Shown: positions 33,575 to 45,900 of the stretch, one piece after another
How the letters are laid out: each line of letters begins with the position of its first letter
How positions within the stretch are numbered: the stretch's first letter is position 1
Source: Aphelocoma coerulescens
Lineage: Eukaryota; Chordata; Aves; Passeriformes; Corvidae
Assembly (NCBI RefSeq): GCF_041296385.1
Contig: NC_091033.1
Location: forward strand, 14,342,501-14,406,500
Length of the DNA stretch: 64,000 nucleotides
Direction of reading: 5' to 3'
The notes under the pieces: model-generated
The model's input: only the letters and a program-made list of their open reading frames with translations
Database searches by the model: none
What the model was told of the DNA's origin: nothing
Made by a program: the position numbers and the translations under genes

Positions 33575-36500
33575 CTTGTTAGCTCTCGCCATATAAAGTG
33601 CCACTGTCTTTTTTTTAGTCTTTAATTGAGTATTTAGTGTGGACAACTAAAGAGCCCCAATCTCCAGCTGAGACTGAGCAGCTCTGTGCCATTAATGTCT
33701 TTGTGGTTCTGAGGTTTGGGGGCACTGTCCTCCCCGAAAAGGGGCAGAGTGGAAATGAAATGATACAGAAAGTGAAATGAGGAAGAGACTTACTTTGTCT
33801 CTCTTGAGAGCTTGTATTTGCAACAAATAAATACCTCTGTTGTTTTTGAGCTCTTCTCAAAGAGTTTCTAATGGTGCATGGCAGCAGATATTCCAGTGAG
33901 TATCTTGAGCATAACACAAATACCAGTGGTGGATGGAAAAATACCTGAGGAATTGGACTTAGGGGTACAAAGCACCACTGAAATGTGTTGGTAAAAGTCA
34001 CGTTATTTGCATGTAGCCGAGTGAACCTAAACTGCATTAGATTTACACCAGTTTGAGCTGCGGCCCTTGTCTGGTCAGGGATGAGTGGGGTGGAGAAGAG
34101 CCTTTGTCTGAGCAGGGTGTGATGCCTTGTGAAGGTGTCAGTGCTGCAAACAGCCAGCAGGAGTGGATGGACCAGTGGCCTTTTCACGATACAACAGTTT
34201 AATATTTGTTTTACCCTTCAGAAATGCATCTCCTAATTTTGTGTAGGCTCAGATGCTGTTAGCTTGCAAGGGAGTGTGGATTGCATCTCTGGAATCTAAT
34301 GTGGGCATGGGGGCTCTCTTTTTGATCATTATAGGGTATGAGTGTTTTGTAATTCTTCTAGTGCAAAAGAAGCTGTTTGGTGACAGGCATCAAGTCAAAT
34401 TCCTGCAAGAGGCTGGCAGCAGAATACATTTGTCTATTTAACTGCATGCAAAACACTTGTCAAGACAGATTCTGGTCCCTTTTCCTAAGCAGGGCCTCTC
34501 GCTACCTTGTGTTCCAGATAACCTGGCAGAGCTGGTGCAGCAGCACACGCTGAGCTGGGAGCAGGGCTCTCACCCTGCCTCTGCCTCAGCATCTGCCAGA
34601 GGAACCTCGCTGGCACGTTGTTCTGGGGGAGAAGGACAGGCTGAAAAACTCACATCTGGAGGCAGATTAAAACAGGGCAGCTTAAAACCCTCTGAAGCAG
34701 TGACGGCTTGGCTCGTTCCTTTATGTATTTGCCACTGTGTCCGTGGGGTAGGAGAGCACGGGAAAATGTTGGTAGAGATGATGGGAGAGGACACAGGGTG
34801 GGGGCCTGCAGGAAGCGTGGTGGTGAGGCTGCTGAATGTGCATGGGTGGTAGGCAAAAGGGAACAAAAGCCTGGAAATGCAGCTCCAACTCCCTCTCTGG
34901 AGGAGGAAATTAGTTCTGCTTCTTTCCCCTCCCACTGTGCTTGGATGTAATATAAAAGTTTAGAAGTATAGGGCTGATGTTGCTACTCGTTATGCTACTG
35001 CTCCAATTAAAGCTTTGTTGTCTTTGGGGCCCCCTCTGCCATTAAAATTGTGCTTATCTTCATTCTGTGCCTCCCTGTTTCTACCTGGGCTCTCCTTTTC
35101 CCCTGGATGTGTTACCTTTTTTCCCATTCTTCTCACTTTTGCCTCCTGTTGTCTCAACTCCTCTGCTTCCCTACTGTGTGTCCCTGTGCCCCTTTGCCAA
35201 TTCAAAAGTGTTATTCTATCATTTCAAGTGCTTGGAGCTATCTCTGGGGCTGTCTCCTCCTTTAGCACGGGCTGACCTCTGCTGAAAGCCAGTCTCACCT
35301 CTGCAGCATCCAACTTCAGAGGCTAAAGAGACAGGCAGGCTCTGGCACGTGATGGTCAGCTCTGACAGGAGTGTGTGGATGTTTGGGAGGGGAGGAGGGA
35401 AAGACAGGATGGGCTTGAGGTAGCTGAGAATGATAAACCTGTCACAAACCTTGTCTCTGAAAACTGCAGAAATATTGACATGTCCTGGTGAGGAGTAAGC
35501 CCCCACCCTGAAATTCCTACCTTTGTCCCACCTGTGGTTTCACAGAATTCCTGCTTGCTGCGTTGTCACGACACAGATGATTTGTGCTGCCTTTTTGTTC
35601 CTGTTCCAGTGTGGAGAAGTCTGTGCTATCTTAATTATTAACCTGTTATGCTTAAGCTTCCTTACCAATATATTTTTTAATGTCTTCTCTTGAGGTGACA
35701 AATGAAAGTGGTGGTTCTGCCACTGCTGCAGAGCTTTAACTCCAGACTCTGCACTCACCGTGTGCCTGTAGTAATGACTCCCATAAAAGTCCTTATATTG
35801 TTCTCTGATGCAAATTGAGCTCAGCAATAATGCACCATTCTCCTTAGAACAATTGTGTACTGCTCAACTTCCTTGGACACCTTATTGGAGCATAAGTCAG
35901 CATTAGGATGGGTTAATAAATACTGTGGCAGAAATTTAAGCACTTGCAAAGAGCTGCTTATTCTTTTACATGAATAACTTGGAGCATAACCCCTTTTGGG
36001 GGGGAGTGGGGTCAACTCCAAAGGGGATGTGCTGGTGGAAGGGTAAAAAGGCCTCAACCCACAGCAGCCAGCTCCTGTTAAAGTTTGTAAGTCATCCCTG
36101 CTTGAGTCAGGGCTCAGTCTCTGAGCCTGTGTCTCTGCTGGCACTTGGAGTTTGCAGTTGAGCTATTCCAGCTTATTTGTGCATCCACCAGCTCCAACAG
36201 TGGAACTTCAGGGAAAATAAGGTTGCTAAAAATGTGCATCTCCCCTTCCAACTTTTACATATCTGCTGGGGGAGAATCTTGGTAGAGATGGTGAGAGCAA
36301 GGATATGAGGTTGTGTATAAGCTTGGGATTTATGGGTGAACTCTTGGCTCTTTCCTGAGCGACACCGTTGTTACAGCAGTGTTGGGAGAAATAATTCAGT
36401 CACGTTTGTAAAGTGCAAATGCAAAATAATAATCATCCTCTTACAGCCCCTTGTTTGTATATCCACTTCCATGTGAAATGCCCTCAAACTGAGCAAACTT

Positions 36501-39500
36501 AGCCAGATGAGCATTAAAACAAACCTGCCAGGAGCAGAGGGTCCCCAGCCCACCTCTGGCAGCCGTCCTCCGTCGTGCTCCCTCCGCACGTTCAACAGCC
36601 ACCCAAGGCCATTGCCCTGTGCTCAGGCTGGGGCAGGAGTCCCCAGCTCCTTCTTGCTTTTTTCTTTGTTTGCTCAGTTCTTTGTTTGCAGAGCTCAGTA
36701 GAACTTAGCTGTAGCCACAGCTTTTTGAAAAAGCCCACCCTATTTCATCCTTTTTATGAATGCTTTAAATATAACTATTGAAGCAAAACAATGCAGTCAG
36801 ATAAACAAAGAAATGCAGGCAGTGTAAGCAAAGCCTCTTCTGCAGGTCGCAAGTCAGGCAGCCTTCCTTTCTTTTGTGTGTTTTAGCTAACAGCCCATTG
36901 AACCAACAATGAGAAAAAAGGGAACAGAGATTTAATGCTACTCTCACTGCTCTTTTAAGGCTATTAATACCAGGAGAAAAGGTGGGAGTTAAAGGAACTG
37001 CAACAAGCTGGGTCTCTGGTTTACCTGCCTGCTCCCTGAGGAGCAGCTGTGGAATGGGGTGCTCAGGGCCACTGGGTCCCGGGCTGTGACATGTCACAAA
37101 GGGATTCCACTGCCTTAACTCCTGTGCTTGTGTTACAATCCTAATATCCTTCCCCTGCCACGGCTGCACCGGGAGCTGCACAGGGAAGCAGATTTACAGA
37201 ATGATCTGGCTCAAGAACGACCTGCCCAGAGGGATGTAGGGGTAAAAGGTGCTTTTAAGTTTTCTGGAATGCCCTGCAGCCACACCAGTAACTAGAGTGG
37301 AGGTGACCTGGAAGCAGAGTTAGCTGTCAATGGAGGGGTACTTAAGCCACAGGTGCCACCAGAGAATCTCTGTAACCTCGCAAGCAGCTTCAGGGCATAA
37401 TCAATAGCAAAGCAATACTCATACAACAGAACGAGGGACAAAAACCTCATTTTCTGATTCCCCTTTGATCCCCAGCCCATGTGCCATGGGTGGCAGGCAG
37501 AAAAGGTAAAACTAAGGTTAGAAGGAAAAACGTGTTAACTTTTTAGTACCTGTAATATTGGTGCGTGTTAATAATGTATTTCAGATTATCTGCTTGATAA
37601 GTGATGGAGGAAATAATTCTGCAAGCTATTGCTCTGTGAGGACATTTCTTGGGGTGTGAATAAGGGAGAGGAAGGTTGAGCCCAGGGACTGTAACACTGA
37701 TAAAACCCACAAGACTTTGTAGAGGTGCTAACTATTGGTCTTATTTTCCAGTGAAGTTGTTGGGAACAGAGTTAGGCCTTTCCTGGGTGCTTTTGAAGAT
37801 CCCGTGACAGGACAGTCAGCATTTCTTGTGCAGGTTGGACAACAAGCAGGAGTCTGTAACTGTTTCCCCATGGAAATCTCTGTGTAAGCAGATCTGATGC
37901 ATAAAACATCCTAAAGAGCAGGTTGCTGTGGCTACATGGAGAATTATTTCAATAATTGATATTTTAAACATATATCTGTTGTCATCCGTGGCCCTTGGAA
38001 GCCTTGGCCTGTGTGGTTCAGCACTGACACTCTGGAACTGTCCCTTTAGGGATGAACATGTCCCAGGAGGACAGACCCGTGGTGTGAGCTGGTGCCATGC
38101 AGAGAATGTCCTGCCCAGCCAAATAAATCCTGATCTAGGGAACAACTGCCTTTAAATTGCTCTGCTGGTGAAGAGCCTACCTCAGGATGTTTTAAGTGAT
38201 AAGCACGTGATGAAATTACAGGAAGGATTGGCTTGGGATGCAGTCTGGCACATGCAGAACAGGGTTTTGTCAGCAAGCACCTGAGCAGGGCTTGTATTTG
38301 AGGGAGAGCTTGTGAAGGGCTCCAGGGCCACCACAGAGCTGTCCCCAAGGGCTGGGTGGCTGTAGATGGTGACAGCAGACACAGGGCCTGTGCCTCTGAG
38401 GAATAAATATTGTACCCAGGTGAGGCTGAGGCTCTGCTGAGACAGGAACAGAGCATGGAAAGAGGAGCCCATGAGTTCCCCACTTGCAGAGAGAGGTTCT
38501 TGGTGGGAATCTGGACTGTGCAAGGCAGTGCCCTACACAGAGATTGGCAACAGGGATGTTGCTCCTTAAAATAGCTCGTGCTGACATTATCCACAGCAAA
38601 GGCCAGCTCTGTATTAATGCACAACAAATGCATTTGAATAACTGATTAACTCTTCTGTAACATTCAACTGCCACTGTAAATTATATTAGAAACCAAGGAT
38701 TTAGGGAATTGATCTTTTAGGGTAGCTCTAAATATCCTTCTTCTTCTGCCTCCTTATTAAATAAATAGAATCTTTCCTCCAAATCAATCCCTTTTTTTTC
38801 TTTCCTGTTCACGGAACAATAGAAATGATGGGCAAGGTCTGAGGCTGGGAACTGGGCTCCTCTGGAGCTGGGAGTTCTATAGCAGGTCAAGGGCTACAAG
38901 AGAAACCTCTGGCAAATTGCTGGCATGGGAGAAGTCCTGGGGCTGCCCATCTGGCCATGGAGCCCACGATCCTGCACCTGCCAGAACAAGGGACATGCTG
39001 GGGCTGAGACAGGAGGAAGGGAAGGAAATGCATTGGCAAAACATCCAACACCTCAGGAAGAGCATCTCCCATGCTGTGTGTGCTGTGCGAGTGCTGGCAC
39101 TGGGCTGGAAGGACTCCAGGGCTTTGCTTCTCCCTGAATCTGCCTGTTACTAATATCCTCCATCTCCCTTGCAGAAATGATCCTTTGCTTTTTATGCCAT
39201 TTCTTATTTAGGATAAAGCCATCTGATGTGTCTGGGACAGGCCCATAATTAGTGTTGTTTCCTTGCTAAAGCCTTGACCAGCTACATGAGGATGATTGAA
39301 CTTCCTTTCCTCCCACCTGATTTTATCCAGCTCTCTCTGAACTGAGAAAAGTTCCCTAATCCAAGCACTATCTTCATGTGAACCCAAAGTAGAGTCCAAT
39401 GTGCCAGGATTTTCCACTGATGTTACAGAATTCAATCTAAAGAATTCTTGGCTAATCATTAATTCATCTGCTTGCAATTAATTCATCTTTATTTCACCAT

Positions 39501-40699
39501 TTACTTTATGAGGGAGCATCAAAATCTGAAGACTGATCATTTCTTAAGAGCAAGCATATGATGATATTTAATTAATTACAAGGACAACAATAACCTTAAT
39601 TTTCCAGGTATTCCCCAAAGAGAACAGTATTTTAATTAGAGATGCCACAAGGACAAATTAATTCTCCTGGATTCAAGCTTTGGTTTATGGCATTCACTTT
39701 ACAGGAGTAAGGAGAAAAGGTGTTTTCATGTAAATATAATATGAATTTTTTGGAAGCTCCTCCAAATGGCAGGGATGAAGAGAAGATAAATTTTGCTGAT
39801 GATATTTGGTGTGACATTGGTAATTCTCAGAGGGACTCCACAGTGTAGTGTGCCAGTGTAGATGTTCTTTGCTTTTATGAAGGTGACAGACTTGACCTGT
39901 CATGTACTAGTTACACCCTGGACAGACTAGAAATGTCACAAACTGCTAGCAGTTACTACACAGGATATAAAAGCTTCTCTTTGTAAAGCTGTGGCACTTA
40001 AAAAGGTGGGGAGCTGCTTTCCTGCTCTGATTTGTTGGGGTTTTTTAACTCTATCCTCCCATAAGACAGTGTAACAGAAATTACTGGGGGAGAAAAAGGG
40101 CTTGAAATTACTACATTAAAGAAACCAAATATGGGCTTTAAATGGCAGGGTTTCCTCTCAAGATGGAAGACATTTGTCTATAAAATGTCTTATCAAGTTT
40201 CATGACTGAGTAGCTTTTATTTGTCCTTCCCTACCTGCTTTTTTAGGATTTTCTAAGACTAGTGGTGAAAATTAAATACATGGCTTTGTGTAGGTGAATC
40301 TGTCATGAAAACTTTCAGTAAAATGAGTATTTGATGGGTGTGAATTAGCTCTTAACTTGAGCTTGAAGAAGACTTGAACAGTTTTGAGGTTGTCAGTGTT
40401 TGGATTCCAGAGGAAATTCAGCTCTGAGCAAAGCAAGCAGATCTTGACTTGCCCACCCCAGCCCCACAATGGTGTCCATATCAGGCATCCTTCCGTGCTG
40501 CAGGTGATTAATGCCCAGCTCGTGTGTTCTGTGGGTTGGTGAGCAGTGTGGAACACGGCGGAGCTCAAACACAGAGGGAGCCAACCAAACCTGAGCACGC
40601 ATTCCTGCTCCTCAGCTCGGAGCTGGTGCCTGCCTCCTCCTTTGTGGGGATATTTGCCCATGATAACATTGTCCAGCAAAGAAAAGCCATTAGACTGGC
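33575..40699. other. Intergenic DNA, no gene seen
   Basis: The longest open frames here (minus 34187-33615, minus 38633-38046) show no domain, signal peptide or family resemblance. A GATTTACACCAGTTTGAGC phrase near 34044 resembles the palindromic relic at 32625 and may be a second, older copy. A 12-bp homeodomain-rich direct repeat ATTAATTCATCT occurs at 39458-39469 and 39477-39488. Confidence 0.4.
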
Positions 40700-41110
40700 T
40701 CTCAGAGCGTTTTAGCCAGACTGGTTTGATCTAAAAGTCAAATAGCCTCGGATCAGACCCTTCCGGGGCTGCCTCTGGCGCTGCTGGATTTATCACAATG
40801 GAGCTGCCTTATTTAACAATATCACCTCCAGTCTTCAAAGTCAACAACTGCTGCTCTGGAGACCAGCACTCGTAATTGATGTTTGAAATATTAGCTGGCC
40901 ACAGAGGTGTGTGTTTACTAAAATACAGTTCAAGTTTGCCCTTGCTTGTTCATACTTCCAGGGAGCTTTTCACTTCCTTATCGCCTGATCCCATTGTTTT
41001 GCTGGGCTGTTTGAGCTCCAGCAATATACCAAATCTTGAGCAATAATTAATCTAGTTTATCTCTTGGAGTAAAAGCTGCCACTTCGGAGTGGTGCCAGTC
41101 TGGAGCCTGT
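40700..41110. promoter_or_regulatory. Candidate conserved non-coding block
   Basis: Repeat-free sequence with SOX-type cores ACAATGG (40795-40801) and CATTGTT (40992-40998), TAAT-type cores and a CpG-containing stretch. Texture differs from the decayed sequence on either side. Regulatory role is inferred only. Confidence 0.25.
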
Positions 41111-44100
41111 TCTGCTGAGCCCTCCCAGTGTGGCATTTCATAGAGGCCTCTCTTCAGTTGTGCCCTGTTTTCCTCTACAGACCAAGCAATTCTTGGGCCA
41201 GTCTTAGGTTGTGATTGGTTTTTGTGATTTGGGGTTTTTTTTAATGAGTTTGAAGTGATGGCAGCTGTTTCTGCATATTATTTACAGGAAGAAAGAATGC
41301 AGCTTCTTCTGTGGGGACAGAAATGCTTTAAGCAAGTAGTAATGGGCATAGCAACATAAAAAGGTGAAGGAAACTTAGAGAGCCTTGGAGAGAAGGGTTT
41401 TCATGGGAACCTGCTTCCCCTGTCTCCTGCAATGCTGGTAGACCCTAGAGAAAAATGAGCTGTCCCTTGGTAAGGATGCAGGAATTGCCAGGAAGGAGTT
41501 TAGGGATTTGTCCAGTGTCAGTTAAAACCTGGGGGTGCTGCTGTCTGTCTGCAGCTTGTGGGGGATATTGGAAACACCTGAAGTTTGGGTCCTATCCAGC
41601 ATTTGCTGACAACTCTGCCATTTGGAGAATATCCTTCTACTTGAAAGTGACACCAACTGGAATTGTTTCAAGTCATTTTTATTAACATGCCAACTAACCT
41701 TTACCTTCTCTCCCATATGCTGACTTGAGTGTGAAATAACCTGGGATCCGATTGCTCTGTCTGGCTCCTGATCCGATAGAGCTTCCACTGACATTGCTGA
41801 AGCCCCTCAGAGGCTGCTGTGAGAAGCAGGGCAGGGAGCCCTGGACACTTTCTGAAGAATGAGAATATTTCTGTAGGCTCCTCTTGGAGTCTTATACTTT
41901 AAATGAAGTGCCAAGGAAAAAATGTCCTGGGAAAATAAGTATGTAATGGCTTTTACAGCTGCCTGTGAGGTGCTGTAGGACCTTTATCACTTTTTATTGA
42001 CAAAAATAGCATGTTAGGAGCAGAATAGCTGTAAAGTAGACATTGGTAATGCCAGTCTGCAGCCTTGTAGTACACAGCAGGTTAGAACTGCAGGTAAGCC
42101 CTGCCTAAGCTTGATTTCCAGTCTTTTTCTCTTGCATTTCAAATAGAAACTCAAGGAAAGGAGTCCAGCATTGGCTCAAAGGAAACTCAGAGCGAGTCAC
42201 TAGCACTGGGTCAGCTTTTAGCACTTCGGTGTGGAAGGTTCCTGCTGGTCCCCAGAGATGTGACAAGCTGCTTCCATTCCCTGATTTACAGCAGGGATGG
42301 GATGTACACCCTGGTTTATGTTGGCTAGTGGCAAACCTGCAATTTAAGTCTTCAATCTTCGCTCTAAAAAAAATTTTCATGGGGAAGAGAATGCCCTGTA
42401 AAGATTTTGGGATCAGAATCCAAATGTTGCTTCAAGAGCAGGTGAGCTGCTGTCTTATGGCGACAACATTTGTGTGGTAAATGCTGGAGAATGTGGAGAT
42501 AATGAGGAGAGGAGAAATCCTCACTTATTATGAACATGTCAAGGTTTCTTATTCCATTTTTCTTGCTGAATTCCACATGTGACAAGCAGCGTCCTGACAT
42601 GTCAGGTCAGGCTGCATCAATCATGTCCTGCTGCATCACATCCCGTGTGCAAGATGCTGGAAACCACTTATGGGTCACTCAGGAGGCTGAGGAAACAATT
42701 TTGTGGAGCTTGAAGCAGGGGGAAAGAAGGTTGGGAAATGGAGGAAACTTTGGGAAAGCCCAGAATTTTCTACCCTGAACAGATGGGCACCATCAGGTGG
42801 AGTCAGGGCTGTGAGGGTACAACCTCATCCCATGGATTATTCCATAATGCTCTGAGAGCCTAAGATGCAAAAACGTTCAGCTTCAGGAGGGAAAGGCTTT
42901 CAACTAAAAGTTGGAAAACTTTTAACAGAATTCTCCAGTTTTTGTGAAAAATCTGGTTAGTAATTTTTCAGGATTTGCTGACTTGAAGGGGATAGAAAGC
43001 AAGAGCTTGGAGCCTGTGGAAATAAAAAAAGCATGTGAGGGGGAGAGAATCCTCTCAGAACACTTTTCATTTTGTCCAAAGTTTTTCTAATAGATACAAT
43101 ATTAAAAAGGAAAATATACATGCTGATTTTTTTTTATCTTGGTGCCATTTTTATCTTTGGATCTTTTCATTTTTTTTTTTTCTGGTAGAAACTATGGAAG
43201 TTGCCCATCTGCAAACAGGAATGTTCACCCTCTGTAGAGCTCTGTTTTTAAAGACAAGCCCATCAGTGGGAACATCTCGGCTTCTGATGCTTTCTGAGAA
43301 AGTTTCTAATCCAGCAAATGGATGCTCTGGGGTCATTTGAGGCTCAGCTCTGCGATAGAAAGCCAAGTGTAACATACAGCAAACGTTTGTTATTTCCCTG
43401 CTGGTATCTGGGTCACAGAATCAAAACAGACTTCAGCAGATTTTGGCTTTATCCTTTTTTTCTTTCCCTGAAGATTTTGCTTCTGTTCTTGTCAGCAGCA
43501 GATCTGGCTGGATGTTTAGAACCATGGAAAACAAACTTCATCCCAAACTTGTTAGGCCCCAGTTAAAGCTCACTGAGCTTTCCAGGTTTTCTAAGCATTT
43601 TCATAGCAGAATCAAGGTAAAAAACCCACATCCATATTTTTCAGAAAGTAAAAGTTGATTTATTAGGCATATTCTATGTAGGCTTTACCCTTATTTTTTT
43701 TCCTTTTCAGTTTAAACTTGAGTCTTAAAGAAGGAATTCCAAGTTGAGTGTTACAGAAAACCACCTTAACCTAAACTGTTTTTATTGACAAGTTGTGGTA
43801 ATTCCTGCTTTTTCCTCTGGAAAATATTTTAAAGGTATCAGTTGTGATCCTTTCTAAGACTTCTTAGCAATGCCAACAGCTGCTACAGTTTGCAGGAATA
43901 TTTCTATATTTTCGGGCATCCTCCAAGCTTTGGAGAATATTGGACTTTCCTGGATCCTTCCAGCCTCTTGTTTTACTTGCTAAATATGATGGAAAATAAA
44001 CTTCCAAAGAGGCAAAACCCCAACCAAAAAATCCACCTCTCATTCCCTTCTCAAGCTGCTGCAGCCTTGACTGGACTGGGCAGAGGAAGAACCAAAGAAG

Positions 44101-45659
44101 TCGTTGGCTCAGGGCTTTTAAAAAGCTTCATTGAATTCCACTGTTGGAGCAGTGAAGTGAAATACAGCAAGTGCTGAGCGTGTCGCTGGATATGCAGCTC
44201 CTGAAATGAAGAATCCATTTGATAGCTGGGAAGTTGGTGTTGCCCAATGGCCTCGAGAAGGCACAGATGGGAAAGGGGAGCAGTTCAACCCCGTGGCTGT
44301 CAAGATCCTCCAGTGACAAGCACTTCATGCAAATGTGTTCAGGCAGAAAGCCTGGAAGATCCAGCAGGGCTCAATGTTGAGATTCTTGTTTCATATGTCT
44401 CTGCTTACAATCTGTAGTAAAAACGTGTGTACCTAAAGCTATGCAGTGCAGCTGAACCTGACAGATCTTGTCTAGACTCAGTTTGTCATAATAAATGCTA
44501 CTTCCTCAAGTTAGGCTGAGTTGGCTCTGGAAAGAAAGAAATGCTCAGTTACTCCTTTTTTTCCTTTCTTCCTTTCCTTCCTGTTATTTGGTCTTTCTGC
44601 TCGTCATTATGGCAAGAGCTCACCTTGCAGCCTGCCTCAGCTCTTCAGGTTCGTTTTTCAAAGTAATAATTGTGTGGGACATTTTTTTTTTAATGGGCTG
44701 GGCTACTCAAACCTCAGCTCTGCCTTCTCTACATCTGACCTTCTGTTCGAGGCTCTCCCATTCCTTCTCTCCTCTCATGCTCTGTGTCAGAAGACAAAGG
44801 TGGAGCTGGGCTGTGCAGTGTCAGCTGGCACAGATCTGACTTCTGAATCTTCCCTGGAATAAGATCTGTCCAAAAACAGAGTTCTGGGGAGATGAGATCA
44901 TCCCTGAGTTTCCCCAGCAGAAATGAGAGCTGACTCCATCTTTCAGCTCTGATTAGAGGTGAACTGCAGGAGAAAAATGGACAATGAGCTTGTTATGAGC
45001 CAAACATTGCCAATCCCACTTGTAGCCTTATTTTCACTGTCTAGATAATATCTCTTGGAAGGTCAAGCAACCCAAACCAGCACAGCCTATTTTCTTTAGC
45101 TATAATTGATTCCTGATATGAAAAACTGCATCCAGCCATCTCTATGGGGGAAGCTTTTCTTAATTTGCTTGTGAAGAGCACCCAGCCAAGGAGGGAGTGT
45201 CTGACAATGTGCTTGAATCCACCTGAGGATTGCAAATCTCCTTTAATGAGATGCTCTGAAAGCCCTGTCTGGAGCCTCATTGGTCATGTTATGAAAATGA
45301 TTATCTGAGACCTGAGAGAGGACGAATAAGTGGGGTAACTGAGAGGGTTTGGAATGATCTGTTCCCAAACATGAAGATGTGGCTGCATAGGCATGTTCTG
45401 AGTTACCTTGAGGTTCTAAAAGCAGTTGTAGGATCCATTTATTCTCACTTATTCCCATCCTCTTGGCATTAAACTTGCTTTGGCTCTTAAGCTCTAAGTG
45501 AATAACAACGGTGTATTATTGTCTAGCTTTTGTTTGGGCTTTAGTTTTGTTTAAGGTTTTTTGGTAGCTTTCTTTCCCCCCTTTTTCCAGAAAGTATTAG
45601 CATTGCAGACAAGTTTAGAGGATGTTAAATCTTGGCTTGCTAACAGGAGGCTCAAAGAT
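41111..45659. other. Intergenic DNA, nothing recognised
   Basis: Contains poly(T) tracts near 43126 and 43170-43181 and a CT-rich stretch at about 44554-44582. No supported gene or mobile element. Confidence 0.4.
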
Positions 45660-45900
45660 ACTGCAATCTGGTCACAGTATAATGAGCCCCTTTGTTATAT
45701 TTAAATACTATCATACTATCCTACACACAGCCCAGCACTGGGATGTTTTGTACTAACAATGCACCAGCACTAAAACCTCAGACAACTCTAAAAAGGCACT
45801 AATTATTATTATTAGTGTTTTACACTAACAATAAATGTCAAATGGAACCCTGCAAACAAATAACTACCTGTCACCAAGTGAATGAAAAGCAATCTTAGGA
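45660..45900. promoter_or_regulatory. AT-rich block with overlapping hairpins
   Basis: CACTAAT (45797-45803) pairs with ATTAGTG (45811-45817) across a 7-base loop. The overlapping TTAGTGT (45812-45818) also pairs with ACACTAA (45822-45828) across a 3-base loop, so two mutually exclusive hairpins share one arm. The surrounding repeat-free AT-rich DNA resembles a conserved non-coding element. Function unknown. Confidence 0.25.

Noticed and set aside
33615..34187. 190-residue minus-strand frame
   Set aside because: No domain or family similarity; lies in unique AT/GC-mixed DNA and includes a piece resembling the palindromic repeat relic.
38046..38633. 195-residue minus-strand frame
   Set aside because: Cysteine- and serine-rich chance frame with overlapping alternative frames of similar length and no recognisable features.
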